Below are positions 1 to 8,826 of a DNA stretch of 50,588 bases, one piece after another; the first letter of the stretch is position 1, and each line of letters starts with the position of its first letter. The stretch spans positions 1 through 50,588 of the forward strand of contig JALORF010000010.1 in the NCBI GenBank assembly GCA_025459195.1, given 5' to 3'. The notes under the pieces are model-generated. The model was not told where the DNA came from and searched no databases. It saw only the letters and a list, made by a program, of their open reading frames with translations. Position numbers and translations under genes: made by a program. The DNA is from Beijerinckiaceae bacterium (GTDB lineage Bacteria; Pseudomonadota; Alphaproteobacteria; Rhizobiales; Beijerinckiaceae).

Positions 1-259
1 GCGTGGTCGCCTCGCTGCGCCGGTCGCGCAGCTTGACCTCGCCGCGCACGAAACCGCTGATCCTGACACAGGTGGTGCTGCCGGCTTGGCGGAAGAACCC
101 AGGGCCCATCTCGGGGCAAGGCTGCACCGCGGCGGATGGCTCGGGCACGGGCTGCTTGCGCGACGCCTGGGTCTGCGCCTGAGCCGGTAACAGGCCGGCA
201 GGCAGCAGCATCAGGGCCAGGGCCAAGGACAGGGAAAGGGCGTGGACAGGGCGAGCCAT
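1..259 (-). CDS. Porin precursor, N-terminal part only
   Basis: The gene runs off the left edge, so only the first 86 codons are present. They encode a Sec signal peptide with hydrophobic core LSLSLALALMLLPAGLL followed by PAQAQ. A mature start follows with QPCPEMGPGFFRQAGSTTC and then VRISGFVRGEVKLRD. The pattern of a cysteine, a GPGFF or GAGF turn and TCVRISG is the usual start of the outer-membrane porins of Hyphomicrobiales, where the two cysteines are conserved. It would form a trimeric beta-barrel for small hydrophilic solutes. Its start is divergent from ureD, with 200 bp between them that must hold both promoters. The family call is good, but barrel length and completeness cannot be seen. 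Confidence 0.75.
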   Translation of the reverse strand, partial: MARPVHALSLSLALALMLLPAGLLPAQAQTQASRKQPVPEPSAAVQPCPEMGPGFFRQAGSTTCVRISGFVRGEVKLRDRRSEATT

Positions 260-459
260 GCCGCGAGATTAGCATTCCCGCCCCCCTCCGCGCCAGTGCC
301 CCGTGCATCACGGCACCGATGCCATGCCCGGACGAACAGGTCGCAAGCATGGTGCGCTTGCCGGCATTGCCCAAAATTCGTGCAGCACCCGTATTCGCCG
401 GCCCTTGCGGGTGAAAAGGGCAGGCGCGATGATTTGGCGGGGGAGTTCAGACCACGGGC

Positions 460-1332
460 ATGCTTGAGAGTTCGACAGGCGACGATGGCAGCCTTGCCAT
501 GGAGCGGCCCGCCATGGTCCCGATCATGCCGGGCTATGTGCGGGCGCGCGGTGGCGTCCGGGTGCGCTTTGCCCGTGCCGGCGGGCGCACCGTGCGCACC
601 GAACTGGCCGAGAGCGGCGGATTTCGGGCCCGGTTCCCCAACACCTTCAACCCCTCTTGCGAGGCTGTGCTGATCAACACCGGCGGCGGCATGACCGGCG
701 GCGACGCGCTGGCCACCTGCATCACTGTCGAAGCGGGTGCAGCGGCCGTGGTGACCACGCAGGCTGCCGAGAAAATCTACCGCAGCCAGGGGCCGGCCAC
801 CGAGGTGAGCACCCGTCTGGAGATCGGCGCCGGGGCCGCGCTGCACTGGCTGCCGCAGGAGGCGATCCTGTTCGGGCAGGCCCATCTTCGCCGCCATCTG
901 GAGGCGGCGATGGCGCCCGATGCCACGTTGATCGCCTGCGAAAGTGTGTATTTCGGGCGCAGCGCCATGGGCGAGGTGCTGGACGAGGCGATCCTGCGCG
1001 ACCGCTGGCGCATCCGGCGCGGCGGGCGGCTGATCTTTGCCGAAGATGTGCGGCTCGAAGGGCGCGTGGCCGAGATCCTGAGCCGGCCCACGATTGCGGG
1101 CGGCGCGCGCGCGGTCGCCACCGTTTTGCTGGTCGCGCCCGGCGCTCCCGAACGGCTCGATGAGGCGCGCGCGGCGCTGGTGGATGCGGTCTCGGAATGC
1201 GGTGTCAGCGGTTTCGACGGCATGCTGATCGCGCGCTTTCTCTGCCCCGATGCGGCGGCCTTGAGGGCCGATCTCGCCCGTTTCATCATCACGCTGACAG
1301 GCGCAGCCCTGCCGCGCAGTTGGCAAACCTGA
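460..1332 (+). CDS. ureD: Urease accessory protein UreD (UreH)
   Basis: UreD is the scaffold of the urease maturation complex. It binds the apo-urease and recruits UreF and UreG for nickel delivery. The 290-residue protein shows the family landmarks NTGGGMTGGD (around residues 73-82) and TTQAAEKIYRS (around 97-107), and its length is normal for the family. It is the first gene of the urease cluster and ends 18 bp before the fused gamma/beta subunit gene. The start at 460 has only a distant GGGGAG. In-frame ATG codons at 499 and 514 are alternatives, because the conserved region begins only at about MPGYVRARGG. Confidence 0.93.
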   Translation: MLESSTGDDGSLAMERPAMVPIMPGYVRARGGVRVRFARAGGRTVRTELAESGGFRARFPNTFNPSCEAVLINTGGGMTGGDALATCITVEAGAAAVVTTQAAEKIYRSQGPATEVSTRLEIGAGAALHWLPQEAILFGQAHLRRHLEAAMAPDATLIACESVYFGRSAMGEVLDEAILRDRWRIRRGGRLIFAEDVRLEGRVAEILSRPTIAGGARAVATVLLVAPGAPERLDEARAALVDAVSECGVSGFDGMLIARFLCPDAAALRADLARFIITLTGAALPRSWQT

Positions 1333-1350
1333 GGCAAGGATGCTCCGGCC

Positions 1351-1971
1351 ATGATGCTGTCGCCCCGCGAGAAGGACAAGCTGCTGATCTCGATGGCCGC
1401 CATGGTGGCGCGCCGCCGGCTCGAACGCGGCGTCAAGCTCAACTACCCCGAAGCGGTGGCGCTGATCACCGATTTCGTGATCGAGGGCGCGCGTGATGGC
1501 CGCACCGTGGCGGACCTGATGGAAGCCGGCGCGCATGTGATCAGCGCCGGGCAGGTGATGGACGGCATCGCCGAGATGATCCACGACGTGCAGGTGGAAG
1601 CGACCTTTCCCGATGGCACCAAGCTCGTCACCGTGCATGAGCCGATCCGCTCCGCGACACTGGCGCTGGAGCCGGGCAAGGTCAGCACGCTGGCTGGTGA
1701 CATCACGCTCAATGCAGGCCGCAACACGGTGACGCTCACAGTCGCGAACACCGGCGACAGGCCGATCCAGGTCGGCAGCCACTATCATTTCTTCGAGACC
1801 AACGATGCGCTGCGCTTCGACCGTGCAAGGGCGCGCGGCTACCGCCTCGATATTGCCGCCGGCACCGCCGTGCGCTTCGAGCCGGGCCAGACGCGCGAGG
1901 TGACGCTCGTGGAAATGGCCGGCGCCCGCGAGGTCTATGGCTTCCAGGGCAAGGTCATGGGTGCGCTGTGA
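1351..1971 (+). CDS. ureAB: Urease gamma/beta subunit fusion (UreA-UreB)
   Basis: One 206-residue frame contains both small urease subunits. Residues 1-99 are a whole UreA: it starts [19 protein letters not shown], and contains [15 protein letters not shown] and [18 protein letters not shown]. Residues 100-206 are UreB, with the signature [11 protein letters not shown] (141-151), [17 protein letters not shown] and [12 protein letters not shown] at the end. There is no linker, and the beta part starts directly after HEPI. Most bacteria encode the two as separate proteins. Fusion is known from Helicobacter UreA and some other bacteria. The product would assemble with UreC into the urease core. 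An AAGGA lies 12 bp before the ATG; the next codon is also ATG. Confidence 0.95.
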   Translation: MMLSPREKDKLLISMAAMVARRRLERGVKLNYPEAVALITDFVIEGARDGRTVADLMEAGAHVISAGQVMDGIAEMIHDVQVEATFPDGTKLVTVHEPIRSATLALEPGKVSTLAGDITLNAGRNTVTLTVANTGDRPIQVGSHYHFFETNDALRFDRARARGYRLDIAAGTAVRFEPGQTREVTLVEMAGAREVYGFQGKVMGAL

Positions 1972-2089
1972 GCGGCTTTTCCGCAGCATGGCATGACCCA
2001 TCCGCACAGCTTTCCCGCAAGGGGAGACGGGTTTCGCTGCACCTGCGAGACTTTGGCCAACATTCCGACATCCGAAAGGCACCACCTGC

Positions 2090-2656
2090 ATGATCCGTCT
2101 CCTGCCTGTCGCCATCGCTCTTGTTGCAGCTACTCCGGCCCTGGCCCATCCGGGCCATGGCAGCGGCTTTGCCGCCGGCTTCGGCCACCCGTTCGCGGGG
2201 CTTGATCATGTGCTGGCCATGCTGGCGGTCGGTCTCTGGGCGGCCTTGCGCGGCAGGGGCGCGATGCTGGCCTGGCCGGGTGCCTTCATCGCGGCCATGG
2301 CGGCAGGCTTTGCCGCCACGCAAGGCGGGCTGGTGGTGCCAGCCGTCGAGACGATGATCCTGGCCTCGGTCGTGCTGCTGGGCAGCGCCATCGCGCTCCG
2401 GCTGGCGGCACCGGTCTGGCTCGGGGCGCTCGCCATCGCGCTGTTCGGCATCGCCCATGGCGCGGCCCACGGCATGGAACTGCATGGCGAGCCGCTGCCC
2501 TTTGCCGGCGGCTTTGTGCTGGCAAGCCTTGTTCTGCACGGCGCGGGCCTCGGCCTTGCCGCGCTGGCTGCGGCGGCCGGGCGGCACTGGCCCGTGCGGC
2601 TGGCGGGCGCGGGCGTTGCCGCCGCAGGGCTGGCACTGGCCGCAAGCGTGTTCTGA
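2090..2656 (+). CDS. ureJ: HupE/UreJ family nickel permease
   Basis: This is a 188-residue membrane protein with a cleavable signal (MIRLLPVAIALVAATPALA) and then HPGHG at the mature N-terminus. The motif HPFAGLDHVLAMLAVGLWAA is the hallmark of the HupE/UreJ family, in which the histidines and aspartate are thought to bind nickel during uptake. A second histidine-rich segment, GIAHGAAHGMELHG, follows in the middle. About six membrane segments can be counted. It sits between the fused small subunit gene and ureC, the position of ureJ in many rhizobial urease operons, so it most likely supplies nickel for urease. An AAAGG precedes the start by 10 bp. Confidence 0.9.
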   Translation: MIRLLPVAIALVAATPALAHPGHGSGFAAGFGHPFAGLDHVLAMLAVGLWAALRGRGAMLAWPGAFIAAMAAGFAATQGGLVVPAVETMILASVVLLGSAIALRLAAPVWLGALAIALFGIAHGAAHGMELHGEPLPFAGGFVLASLVLHGAGLGLAALAAAAGRHWPVRLAGAGVAAAGLALAASVF

Positions 2657-2698
2657 TCCGCAGCCCTCCCTTCATCACGCCTGGCGCAGGAGCCTGCC

Positions 2699-4435
2699 AT
2701 GCCTTTCACGATGTCCCGCGCCGCCTATGCGGACATGTTCGGCCCGACCACCGGCGACAAGGTCCGGCTGGCCGATACCGATCTTTACATCGAGGTCGAG
2801 CGCGACTTCACGAGTTATGGCGAGGAGGTCAAGTTCGGCGGCGGCAAGGTCATCCGCGACGGCATGGGCCAGGGCCAGATGACGAACGCTGAGGGCGCGG
2901 CCGACACGGTCATCACCAACGCGCTGATCCTCGACCACTGGGGCATCGTGAAGGCCGATATCGGCATCCGGAACGGACGCATCAGCGGCATTGGCAAGGC
3001 CGGAAACCCCGACATCCAGGCCGGCTTCGGCAATCTCGATCCGGGCCAGACCATCATCATCGGGCCCGGAACCGATGTCATCGCCGGCGAGGGCAAGATC
3101 GTCACGGCGGGCGGCTTCGACAGCCACATCCACTACATCTGCCCGCAGCAGATCGAGGATGCGCTGATGAGCGGGCTGACCACGATGCTGGGCGGCGGCA
3201 CAGGCCCTTCGGCCGGCACCTCGGCCACCACCTGCACGCCCGGCCCCTGGCACATGGCGCAGATGCTGCGCGCCGCCGATTCCTTCCCCATGAACCTCGC
3301 CTTCGCCGGCAAGGGCAATGCCGCGAGGCCCGCAGCCCTGATCGAAATGATCGAGGCCGGGGCCTGCGCCATGAAGCTGCATGAGGATTGGGGCACCACC
3401 CCCGCTGCCATCGACAACTGCCTGAGCGTGGCTGATGACCACGACGTGCAGGTGATGATCCACACCGACACGCTGAACGAGAGCGGCTATGTCGATGACA
3501 CGATTGCCGCCTTCAAGGGCCGCACCATCCACGCCTTCCACACGGAAGGGGCGGGCGGCGGCCACGCGCCCGACATCATGAAGGTGGCCGGGCTCGCCAA
3601 TGTGCTGCCCTCATCGACCAATCCGACGCGGCCCTTCACGGTCAACACGCTTGATGAGCATCTCGACATGCTGATGGTCTGCCACCATCTCGACCCGTCA
3701 ATCCCCGAAGACCTCGCCTTTGCCGAAAGCCGCATCCGCAAGGAGACCATCGCCGCCGAGGACATCCTGCATGATCTGGGCGCGCTTTCGATGATGAGTT
3801 CGGACAGCCAGGCCATGGGCCGCATCGGCGAGGTCATCACCCGCACCTGGCAGACCGCCCACAAGATGAAGGTGCAGCGCGGTGCCCTGCCGGAGGATGC
3901 CGGCAAGGGCAACGACAATTTCCGGGCCAAGCGCTATGTTGCCAAATACACCATCAATCCGGCCATCGCCCATGGTGTCTCGAAGCATATCGGCTCGATT
4001 GCCATCGGCAAGCTGGCGGACCTCGTGCTGTTCGATCCGGCCTTCTTCGGGGTCAAGCCCTCGATGGTGATCAAGGGCGGGTCCATTGCCGCCGTGCCGA
4101 TGGGCGACCCCAACGCCTCGATCCCGACGCCGCAGCCGGTGCATTACCGGCCGATGTTCGGTGCCTTCGGCAAGGCCATGACCGCGACCAGTCTCACCTT
4201 CGTCTCGCAGGCCTTCGTGGCCAATGGCGGGGCCAAAGCGCTGGGGCTGGCCAAGGAATGCGTCGCGGTCGGCAATGTGCGTGGCGGCATCTCCAAGAAG
4301 AGCATGATCCACAATGACGCCACGCCCGACATCAGGATCGACCCTGAAACCTATGCCGTGACGGCGGATGGCGAACTGCTGGTGTGCGAGCCCATGGCCG
4401 TGTTGCCCATGGCGCAGCGGTATTTCCTGTTCTGA
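2699..4435 (+). CDS. ureC: Urease alpha subunit (catalytic)
   Basis: This is the catalytic subunit that hydrolyses urea to ammonia and carbamate at a dinuclear nickel site. At 578 residues it is slightly longer than the 567-residue Klebsiella protein, and active-site numbering is shifted by 9. All key residues are present: His143 and His145 ([10 protein letters not shown]), the carbamylated Lys226 ([10 protein letters not shown]), His255, His281, the flap pair Cys328-His329 (MVCHHL) and Asp369 ([10 protein letters not shown]). The C-terminus MAQRYFLF is typical. A CAGGAG lies 7 bp before the ATG. No ureE, ureF or ureG follows; the next gene is an unrelated protein on the other strand. Confidence 0.98.
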   Translation: MPFTMSRAAYADMFGPTTGDKVRLADTDLYIEVERDFTSYGEEVKFGGGKVIRDGMGQGQMTNAEGAADTVITNALILDHWGIVKADIGIRNGRISGIGKAGNPDIQAGFGNLDPGQTIIIGPGTDVIAGEGKIVTAGGFDSHIHYICPQQIEDALMSGLTTMLGGGTGPSAGTSATTCTPGPWHMAQMLRAADSFPMNLAFAGKGNAARPAALIEMIEAGACAMKLHEDWGTTPAAIDNCLSVADDHDVQVMIHTDTLNESGYVDDTIAAFKGRTIHAFHTEGAGGGHAPDIMKVAGLANVLPSSTNPTRPFTVNTLDEHLDMLMVCHHLDPSIPEDLAFAESRIRKETIAAEDILHDLGALSMMSSDSQAMGRIGEVITRTWQTAHKMKVQRGALPEDAGKGNDNFRAKRYVAKYTINPAIAHGVSKHIGSIAIGKLADLVLFDPAFFGVKPSMVIKGGSIAAVPMGDPNASIPTPQPVHYRPMFGAFGKAMTATSLTFVSQAFVANGGAKALGLAKECVAVGNVRGGISKKSMIHNDATPDIRIDPETYAVTADGELLVCEPMAVLPMAQRYFLF

Positions 4436-4802
4436 GCAACGCGTTCCCATGCGCGTCAAACCCGACCATGACGCCGTTTGCAACCAACGCTGACAGCCGT
4501 CATCCCGGCTCGGAGGGCCGGCATGACAGCGATGGCTACGATGGAGAGAGATAGAATCGCCAGTGCCCGCCGACAGGCCTCGGCAGCCGTGCGTCCCTTC
4601 ACGTCCATCCATCATGGCCGGACTTGACCCGGCCATGACGCGATAGGGTGCCGGGCACTCGTCGCTGGCGTGAGACCTCGGTCATTGGCCTTGACCGGTG
4701 CATCGATCGCAAGCGCGCAGGTGCGCCCGATCATGTGTGGGGGATGCCATGATCTGTGGTGGGTCACAGATCGGGATCACTGGAATGAGACCTGCCCTTC
4801 AG
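4436..4802 (+). other. Gene-free stretch after ureC with two palindromes
   Basis: These 367 bp separate ureC from a convergent small gene. I see no credible reading frame. The stretch holds two copies of the dispersed GTCATCCCGG-type palindrome (4499-4527 and 4613-4640) and shorter fragments related to it. The palindromes could serve as transcription end or mRNA-stabilising structures for the urease transcript. Confidence 0.6.
4499..4640. repeat. Dispersed extragenic palindromes, two copies
   Basis: At 4499-4527 a GTCATCCCGGCTCGGAG arm faces GGCCGGCATGAC. At 4613-4640 CATGGCCGGACTTGACC faces CGGCCATGACG. Both are imperfect members of a palindrome family with further copies near 8.8, 18.1, 18.2, 37.0, 38.7 and 40.3 kb in this window. 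Confidence 0.6.
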
Positions 4803-5177
4803 CTATCGCTTCGTGACCGAAATCACGTAGTTGTCGCCAGTGTATGTGTTCCGGATCGTCAGCTTTCGGCCCTGCACCGCAACGGTGCCGCGCGAGCCAA
4901 GGCTGCAGGCGTATTCGAGCGTCGGCCGGTTACCCGAATAGTTGCAATAGTTGATGCGCCCGTCGGGCAGCACCCACCGGGCCGCGCAATTGTTGATCGA
5001 CATGGTGAGCTTGCCCACCAGCCTGCCGGAGATCGTGCCGGTCCATTCGCCATCGAGGCTCGGGCAGACTGATTGGGCGCGGACAGGCTCCGCTGCCACG
5101 AGACCTGCCGTCACCACGATCAAAGCCAGTGACTTGGCCACTGGCATGGCCAGTGCCGTCCGCAACCTTTGGTCCAT
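4803..5177 (-). CDS. Small secreted protein of unknown function
   Basis: I do not recognise a family. The chosen start gives 124 residues and sits 6 bp after GGGGAGC on the coding strand; the frame is open further upstream but without a better start. A signal peptide is clear (VAKSLALIVVTAGLVAAEPVRAQ). The mature part begins SVCPSLDGEWTGTISG and has four cysteines, tryptophans and alternating hydrophobic residues. This suggests a small disulphide-bonded beta protein, in the style of periplasmic lipocalin-like or DUF-type proteins. It is convergent with ureC and stands alone, 166 bp upstream-to-stop from the MFS gene on the same strand. Confidence 0.7.
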   Translation of the reverse strand: MDQRLRTALAMPVAKSLALIVVTAGLVAAEPVRAQSVCPSLDGEWTGTISGRLVGKLTMSINNCAARWVLPDGRINYCNYSGNRPTLEYACSLGSRGTVAVQGRKLTIRNTYTGDNYVISVTKR

Positions 5178-5343
5178 CAGAAGCTCCCCGATGTTTGCCG
5201 ACCCATGCCTGCCATGGGCACGGCCAAGGCTGGACTGCGCCGTCAGCGATGGCAAGTCTCCAATGGTCTTGCACCTGCCACGCAGCCGCCATGGCCCCAT
5301 CGACCGCGATTGCGGCGTCCGCAACCGGCCCTGCCGGTCCGGC

Positions 5344-6546
5344 TCAGGCTGCCGGTTGGTCTGCCCGCCGCGTGCGGCTTCCGAAAGCCAGGGCGAACGA
5401 GCCGGCTGTCGCGGCCAGCATCAGGATCAGGAAGGCCGGAGGCCACAGCGGCGTGAGCGCGCCGGAGGCATAGGCCACCGCCGAGCCGATGCTCAGTTGC
5501 ACGAACCCGTTGAGCCCTGCCGCCGCGCCGGCCAGATCAGGCCGCACCGACAGGGCCGATGCCGTGGCGCTGGGAATCGTCAGCCCGTTGCCGATGCCGT
5601 TGAGCATCAGCGGCACGAACAGCAAGGCCGGTGTCCACGCGGTGAGAAAGGGCATCAGCGACGCAAATCCGACGGCAGCCATCGACAGGGCAATGCCGAG
5701 CGGGATCATCCGCGCCGCACCGATGCGCTGGCTGAACCGGCCGGTCAGGAAATTGCCCATCATGTAGCTGCCCGCCATGATCACGAAGAATGCGCCATAG
5801 ACATCAGGCCCGGCCTTCATGTGTTCCACCACCGCATAGGGCGCACCGGCGATAAAGCTGAAAAAGGTGGCTGAGGTCAGTGTCAGGATGGCGCTGTTGA
5901 CCACGAAGGCCCGCTCGCGCATCAGAACCGGAAACGCGCGGAACGTGTCCATCACGCTGGCCGGCGGGCCGCTGCGCTTCAGGGTTTCAGGCAGCTTCAT
6001 CAAAGCACCGAGTGTCGCAGCCACACCGACCAGCGCCATCAGCGCAAAGATCGTGCGCCAGCCTTGCGTCTTCTCGATGAAGCCGCCGACCAGCGGCGCC
6101 AGCATCGGGGCCACCACCATCGCCATCGTGACATAGCCAAGGATGCTGGCGGCTTCGTCCTTGTCGCCCATGTCGCGTGCGATGGCGCGGGTCAGCGCGA
6201 ACGCGGTGCCGGCCCCCACGGCCTGGAGCATCCTGGCCAGCAGCAGCACGATGAGGTTGCCCGACAGGAGCCCCACCACCGAGCCCACCGCGAACAGGCC
6301 GAGCCCGGCAATGATGCACGGCCTGCGCCCGATCCGGTCCGAGAGCGGGCCGACCACGAGTTGCGACAGCGCCACCGCCGCCAGGTAGAGCGTCAGGGTG
6401 AGCTGGATCGTGCCGTAGTCGGTGCCGAGTGACCGCGCGATGGCCGGCGTGGCCGGTGCCAGCACGTTGAGCGCAAAGGGCTGCACGGCGCTGCACAGCA
6501 CCAGGATGGCCAGCGAAGGCCGGACGGACAGGGGCGCATTGCTCAT
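5344..6546 (-). CDS. MFS transporter, Bcr/CflA drug-resistance type
   Basis: This is a 400-residue major facilitator with about twelve membrane segments. It shows motif A after the second helix (GPLSDRIGRRP, residues 66-76), the LARMLQAVGAGTAFALTRAI stretch of the Bcr/CflA subfamily, and GQ/PL-type proline-glycine helices (MLAPLVGGFI). Members export drugs or amino-acid and peptide metabolites with protons. The ATG at 6546 overlaps the TGA of the upstream EamA gene in an ATGA, so the two are translationally coupled. The open frame extends further upstream, but that part has no membrane-protein character. The operon partners (a sarcosine-oxidase-like enzyme and an EamA permease) suggest a role with small amines or amino acids, an inference only. 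Confidence 0.88.
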   Translation of the reverse strand: MSNAPLSVRPSLAILVLCSAVQPFALNVLAPATPAIARSLGTDYGTIQLTLTLYLAAVALSQLVVGPLSDRIGRRPCIIAGLGLFAVGSVVGLLSGNLIVLLLARMLQAVGAGTAFALTRAIARDMGDKDEAASILGYVTMAMVVAPMLAPLVGGFIEKTQGWRTIFALMALVGVAATLGALMKLPETLKRSGPPASVMDTFRAFPVLMRERAFVVNSAILTLTSATFFSFIAGAPYAVVEHMKAGPDVYGAFFVIMAGSYMMGNFLTGRFSQRIGAARMIPLGIALSMAAVGFASLMPFLTAWTPALLFVPLMLNGIGNGLTIPSATASALSVRPDLAGAAAGLNGFVQLSIGSAVAYASGALTPLWPPAFLILMLAATAGSFALAFGSRTRRADQPAA

Positions 6547-7445
6547 GCAGGCTGGCTTTCGGTCTGGCTTTCCCGGGCGCGCACGCGCTGCCGGTGCAAG
6601 GTGTAAAGGCCGCTGCCGACAATCAGCCCTGCGCCGGCCAGGGCGGGCAGGTCGGGCCAATCGCCCCAGACCATGACACCGATGATGATCGCAAAGACAA
6701 GCACCGTGTAGCGGAAGCCGGACACCAGCGAGACGTCGGCGTCGCGATAGGCCACGATGATGGCATAATTGCCCAGCGCCACGAACACCGCTGCCGCTAT
6801 CAGGAACAGGGTCGGCTTCAGGTGAAGCGGCTGCCAGACCTCGACCAGACCGATCAGCCAGCCGATCAGGCAGACCATGGCCGTGGTCGAGAAGGTCACC
6901 ACGGTTGACGGGATGTCCGACCCGATCTGCCGTGTCACCAGATCGCGCACCCCCACGAGGATGGCACTGGCCAGGGCCACCAGCGCGTAGATGTTGAAGC
7001 CATCCGCTGCGGGCCTGACGATGACCAGCACCCCGGCAAAGCCCACCACGATGGCCAGCCAGCGCCGCCAGCCAACCCGTTCGATGCCGAGCATGGCGGC
7101 CATGGCCACCACGATCAGCGAGGCGGCCTGCAGGATCGCAGTGATGTTGGCCAGCGGCAGCTTCGCCAGCGCGGTGATGAAGGTGAAGGCGATCAGGCTT
7201 TCAAGCAGCGCGCGTGCTAGAACCAACGGTCGGGCGAGGGCCCTGAGATCGCTGAACTGCCCGAAGGCGCGCACCAGAACGAGCGCGGCCAGCGTGGCAA
7301 ACAGGCCCCGGACGGCCAGAACCTGCCCGGTCGGAAAGCTGCTCGTGGCCAGCTTCACCAGGGCATCGTTGACCACGAACAGCGCCATGGCCGCGATCAT
7401 GGCCCACACGCCGCGCCGGTTGCTGGCAAGCGAGGCCAGGGCCAT
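6543..7445 (-). CDS. EamA/DMT family permease
   Basis: This is a 300-residue protein with about ten membrane helices arranged as two EamA repeats. Characteristic stretches are FVVNDALVKLATSSFPTGQ in the first half and ALGNYAIIVAYRDADVSLVS in the second, the latter close to the ALLAYRYAPAS... region of EamA exporters. Relatives move amino acids, purines or other metabolites outward. The ATG at 7445 has a GAGG 6 bp before it and lies 7 bp after the stop of the flavoenzyme gene. Its own stop overlaps the start of the MFS gene by 4 bp. The three genes thus look like one operon. The C-terminal tail is basic and cytoplasmic. Confidence 0.88.
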   Translation of the reverse strand: MALASLASNRRGVWAMIAAMALFVVNDALVKLATSSFPTGQVLAVRGLFATLAALVLVRAFGQFSDLRALARPLVLARALLESLIAFTFITALAKLPLANITAILQAASLIVVAMAAMLGIERVGWRRWLAIVVGFAGVLVIVRPAADGFNIYALVALASAILVGVRDLVTRQIGSDIPSTVVTFSTTAMVCLIGWLIGLVEVWQPLHLKPTLFLIAAAVFVALGNYAIIVAYRDADVSLVSGFRYTVLVFAIIIGVMVWGDWPDLPALAGAGLIVGSGLYTLHRQRVRARESQTESQPA

Positions 7446-7452
7446 CAGCGCC

Positions 7453-8604
7453 TCATGCCCGTGCAACCGCGGCAAAGCGGGCCAGCCGGAACGGCGCAAG
7501 ATCGAAACGTGTCGCGCCGCTGATGCTCAGATCGGCCATGATCTCGCCGATCACGCTGGCAAACTTGTAGCCATGGCCCGAACAGCAAGAGGCGAAGGCC
7601 ACCTGCTCGGCACCGGGGATGGTGTCGATCACGAAATGCTCGTCGGGCGTCACGGTGTAGATGCAGCCCTTCAGCGCCAGCGCCTCTCCGGTCGCATCCG
7701 GGAAATAGCGCCCGATCGCGTCCTTGAGGAACTGCACCTGCCGGGGGCTGGGCGTGCGGTCTGCTTGCGATGGATCGATCGGCTCGCGCCCGAAATGCGG
7801 ACCGCCGAGCTTGAAACCGGGGTGCTCCCAGAGCGGGAAGCCATAGAAATTGCCTTCCTCGACGGTGAGGATGAACACCGGCAACCGCCCCATGCGGAAC
7901 GGCTCGGGGTTCTTCACCGAATACCAGCCAATGGCCTGTTTGACGGTCTTCAGGTGCGGGGCCAGCGCCGGATTGAGCGTGTCCATCCAAGCGCCGGAGG
8001 TCAGCACCAGCCGGCCTGCGGTGTAGGTGCCCTTGTCGGTCACCACCTTGACCCCGCCATGGGCCGTGGTCGACCATTCCAGCACGGGCTCATTGGTGCG
8101 GATCACCGCGCCGGCTGCCTGCGCCAGCCCGACATGGGCATAGATCGCGCGCTCCGAAGCCACGAAGCCGCCATCGGGCTGCCAGAGCCCGACATGGCCT
8201 TCCGGAAGACGGAAGGCAGGGAAGCGCCGCATGATCTCGGTGCCCGACAGGGTCTCATGCAAGAGGCCGTGGTCGAGGCACGAACGCCGCGAGCTTTCGA
8301 CAAAACCGGCCCCTTCCGCCGCAATGTCGATGGAACCTGTGACGTGCAGCAGGTCGAGCCCGGCCTTGCGGCCCGTCTCGGCCCAGAGTTCGTGTGCCCT
8401 TCGCACCATCGGCACGTATTGCGTGCCTTCGAAATAGGCGAGGCGGATGATGCGGGTCATGCCGTGGGAGGAGCCCATGCCATGGCCGAGATCGAACCGT
8501 TCGAGCCCGAGCACGCGTTGGCCGCGCTGGGCCAGATGCCAGCAGGCCGCCGAGCCCATGCCACCGACGCCGGCAACGATCACGTCATAGCTGTGTTCCG
8601 ACAT
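7453..8604 (-). CDS. FAD-dependent oxidase, monomeric sarcosine oxidase / SolA type
   Basis: This is a 383-residue DAO-fold flavoenzyme. The dinucleotide-binding start is DVIVAGVGGMGSAACWHLA (residues 6-24). The MSOX/MTOX landmarks are all visible: GSSHGMTRIIRLAYFEG (44-60), Cys314 in KGCIYTVTPDEHF, which is the position of the cysteine that binds FAD covalently in this family, and CSGHGYKFASVIGE near the end. The family oxidises N-methyl amino acids such as sarcosine or N-methyltryptophan to the amino acid, formaldehyde and peroxide; substrate cannot be read from sequence. The ATG at 8604 is chosen because the Rossmann motif starts just after it. The frame stays open upstream through a 15-bp tandem repeat, where a TTG at 8673 could also start. 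It heads an operon with two permeases. Confidence 0.88.
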   Translation of the reverse strand: MSEHSYDVIVAGVGGMGSAACWHLAQRGQRVLGLERFDLGHGMGSSHGMTRIIRLAYFEGTQYVPMVRRAHELWAETGRKAGLDLLHVTGSIDIAAEGAGFVESSRRSCLDHGLLHETLSGTEIMRRFPAFRLPEGHVGLWQPDGGFVASERAIYAHVGLAQAAGAVIRTNEPVLEWSTTAHGGVKVVTDKGTYTAGRLVLTSGAWMDTLNPALAPHLKTVKQAIGWYSVKNPEPFRMGRLPVFILTVEEGNFYGFPLWEHPGFKLGGPHFGREPIDPSQADRTPSPRQVQFLKDAIGRYFPDATGEALALKGCIYTVTPDEHFVIDTIPGAEQVAFASCCSGHGYKFASVIGEIMADLSISGATRFDLAPFRLARFAAVARA

Positions 8605-8622
8605 GCCGCCCCCGCCACCTTC

Positions 8623-8682
8623 CGCCAAGCCGTTCCACGCCAAGCCTTTGCACGCCAAGTCGTTGCACGCCAAGTCGTTGCA
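8623..8682. repeat. Four 15-bp tandem repeats
   Basis: The unit is CGCCAAGTCGTTGCA. Copies are at 8623-8637 (CGCCAAGCCGTTCCA), 8638-8652 (CGCCAAGCCTTTGCA), 8653-8667 and 8668-8682; the last two are identical. The array ends 18 bp upstream of the oxidase start codon on the opposite strand. Read in the oxidase frame, it would encode a five-residue period such as ACNDL, ACKGL, AWNGL. Confidence 0.9.
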
Positions 8683-8799
8683 TGCGCCGTGACCGAAGTA
8701 GCGGCAGAACGCAGCTCCTGCGGCCTCCGGAGCAGGAATCTCGCGCGAGATCGCCTCCGGAGCGCCGTTTTTCTCCTAGGCCAGCCGCAAGGGGCGGTC

Positions 8800-8826
8800 C
8801 ATGGGCCCCGGCACATGCCGGCATGA
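8800..8826. repeat. Dispersed extragenic palindrome, one diverged copy
   Basis: GGGCCCCGGCACATG faces CCGGCATGAC. It resembles the right arm of the palindromes at 4.5 kb and near 18, 37, 38 and 40 kb, but the left arm is degenerate. Confidence 0.4.

Noticed and set aside
211-2115. Long open frame on the minus strand opposite ureD and the urease small subunits
   Set aside because: It lies opposite clearly conserved genes and its product is rich in His, Arg and Gly without family motifs, which is typical of shadow frames in GC-rich DNA. Similar frames at 6991-8826, 12682-14442, 18201-19838 and 41218-43296 were rejected for the same reason.
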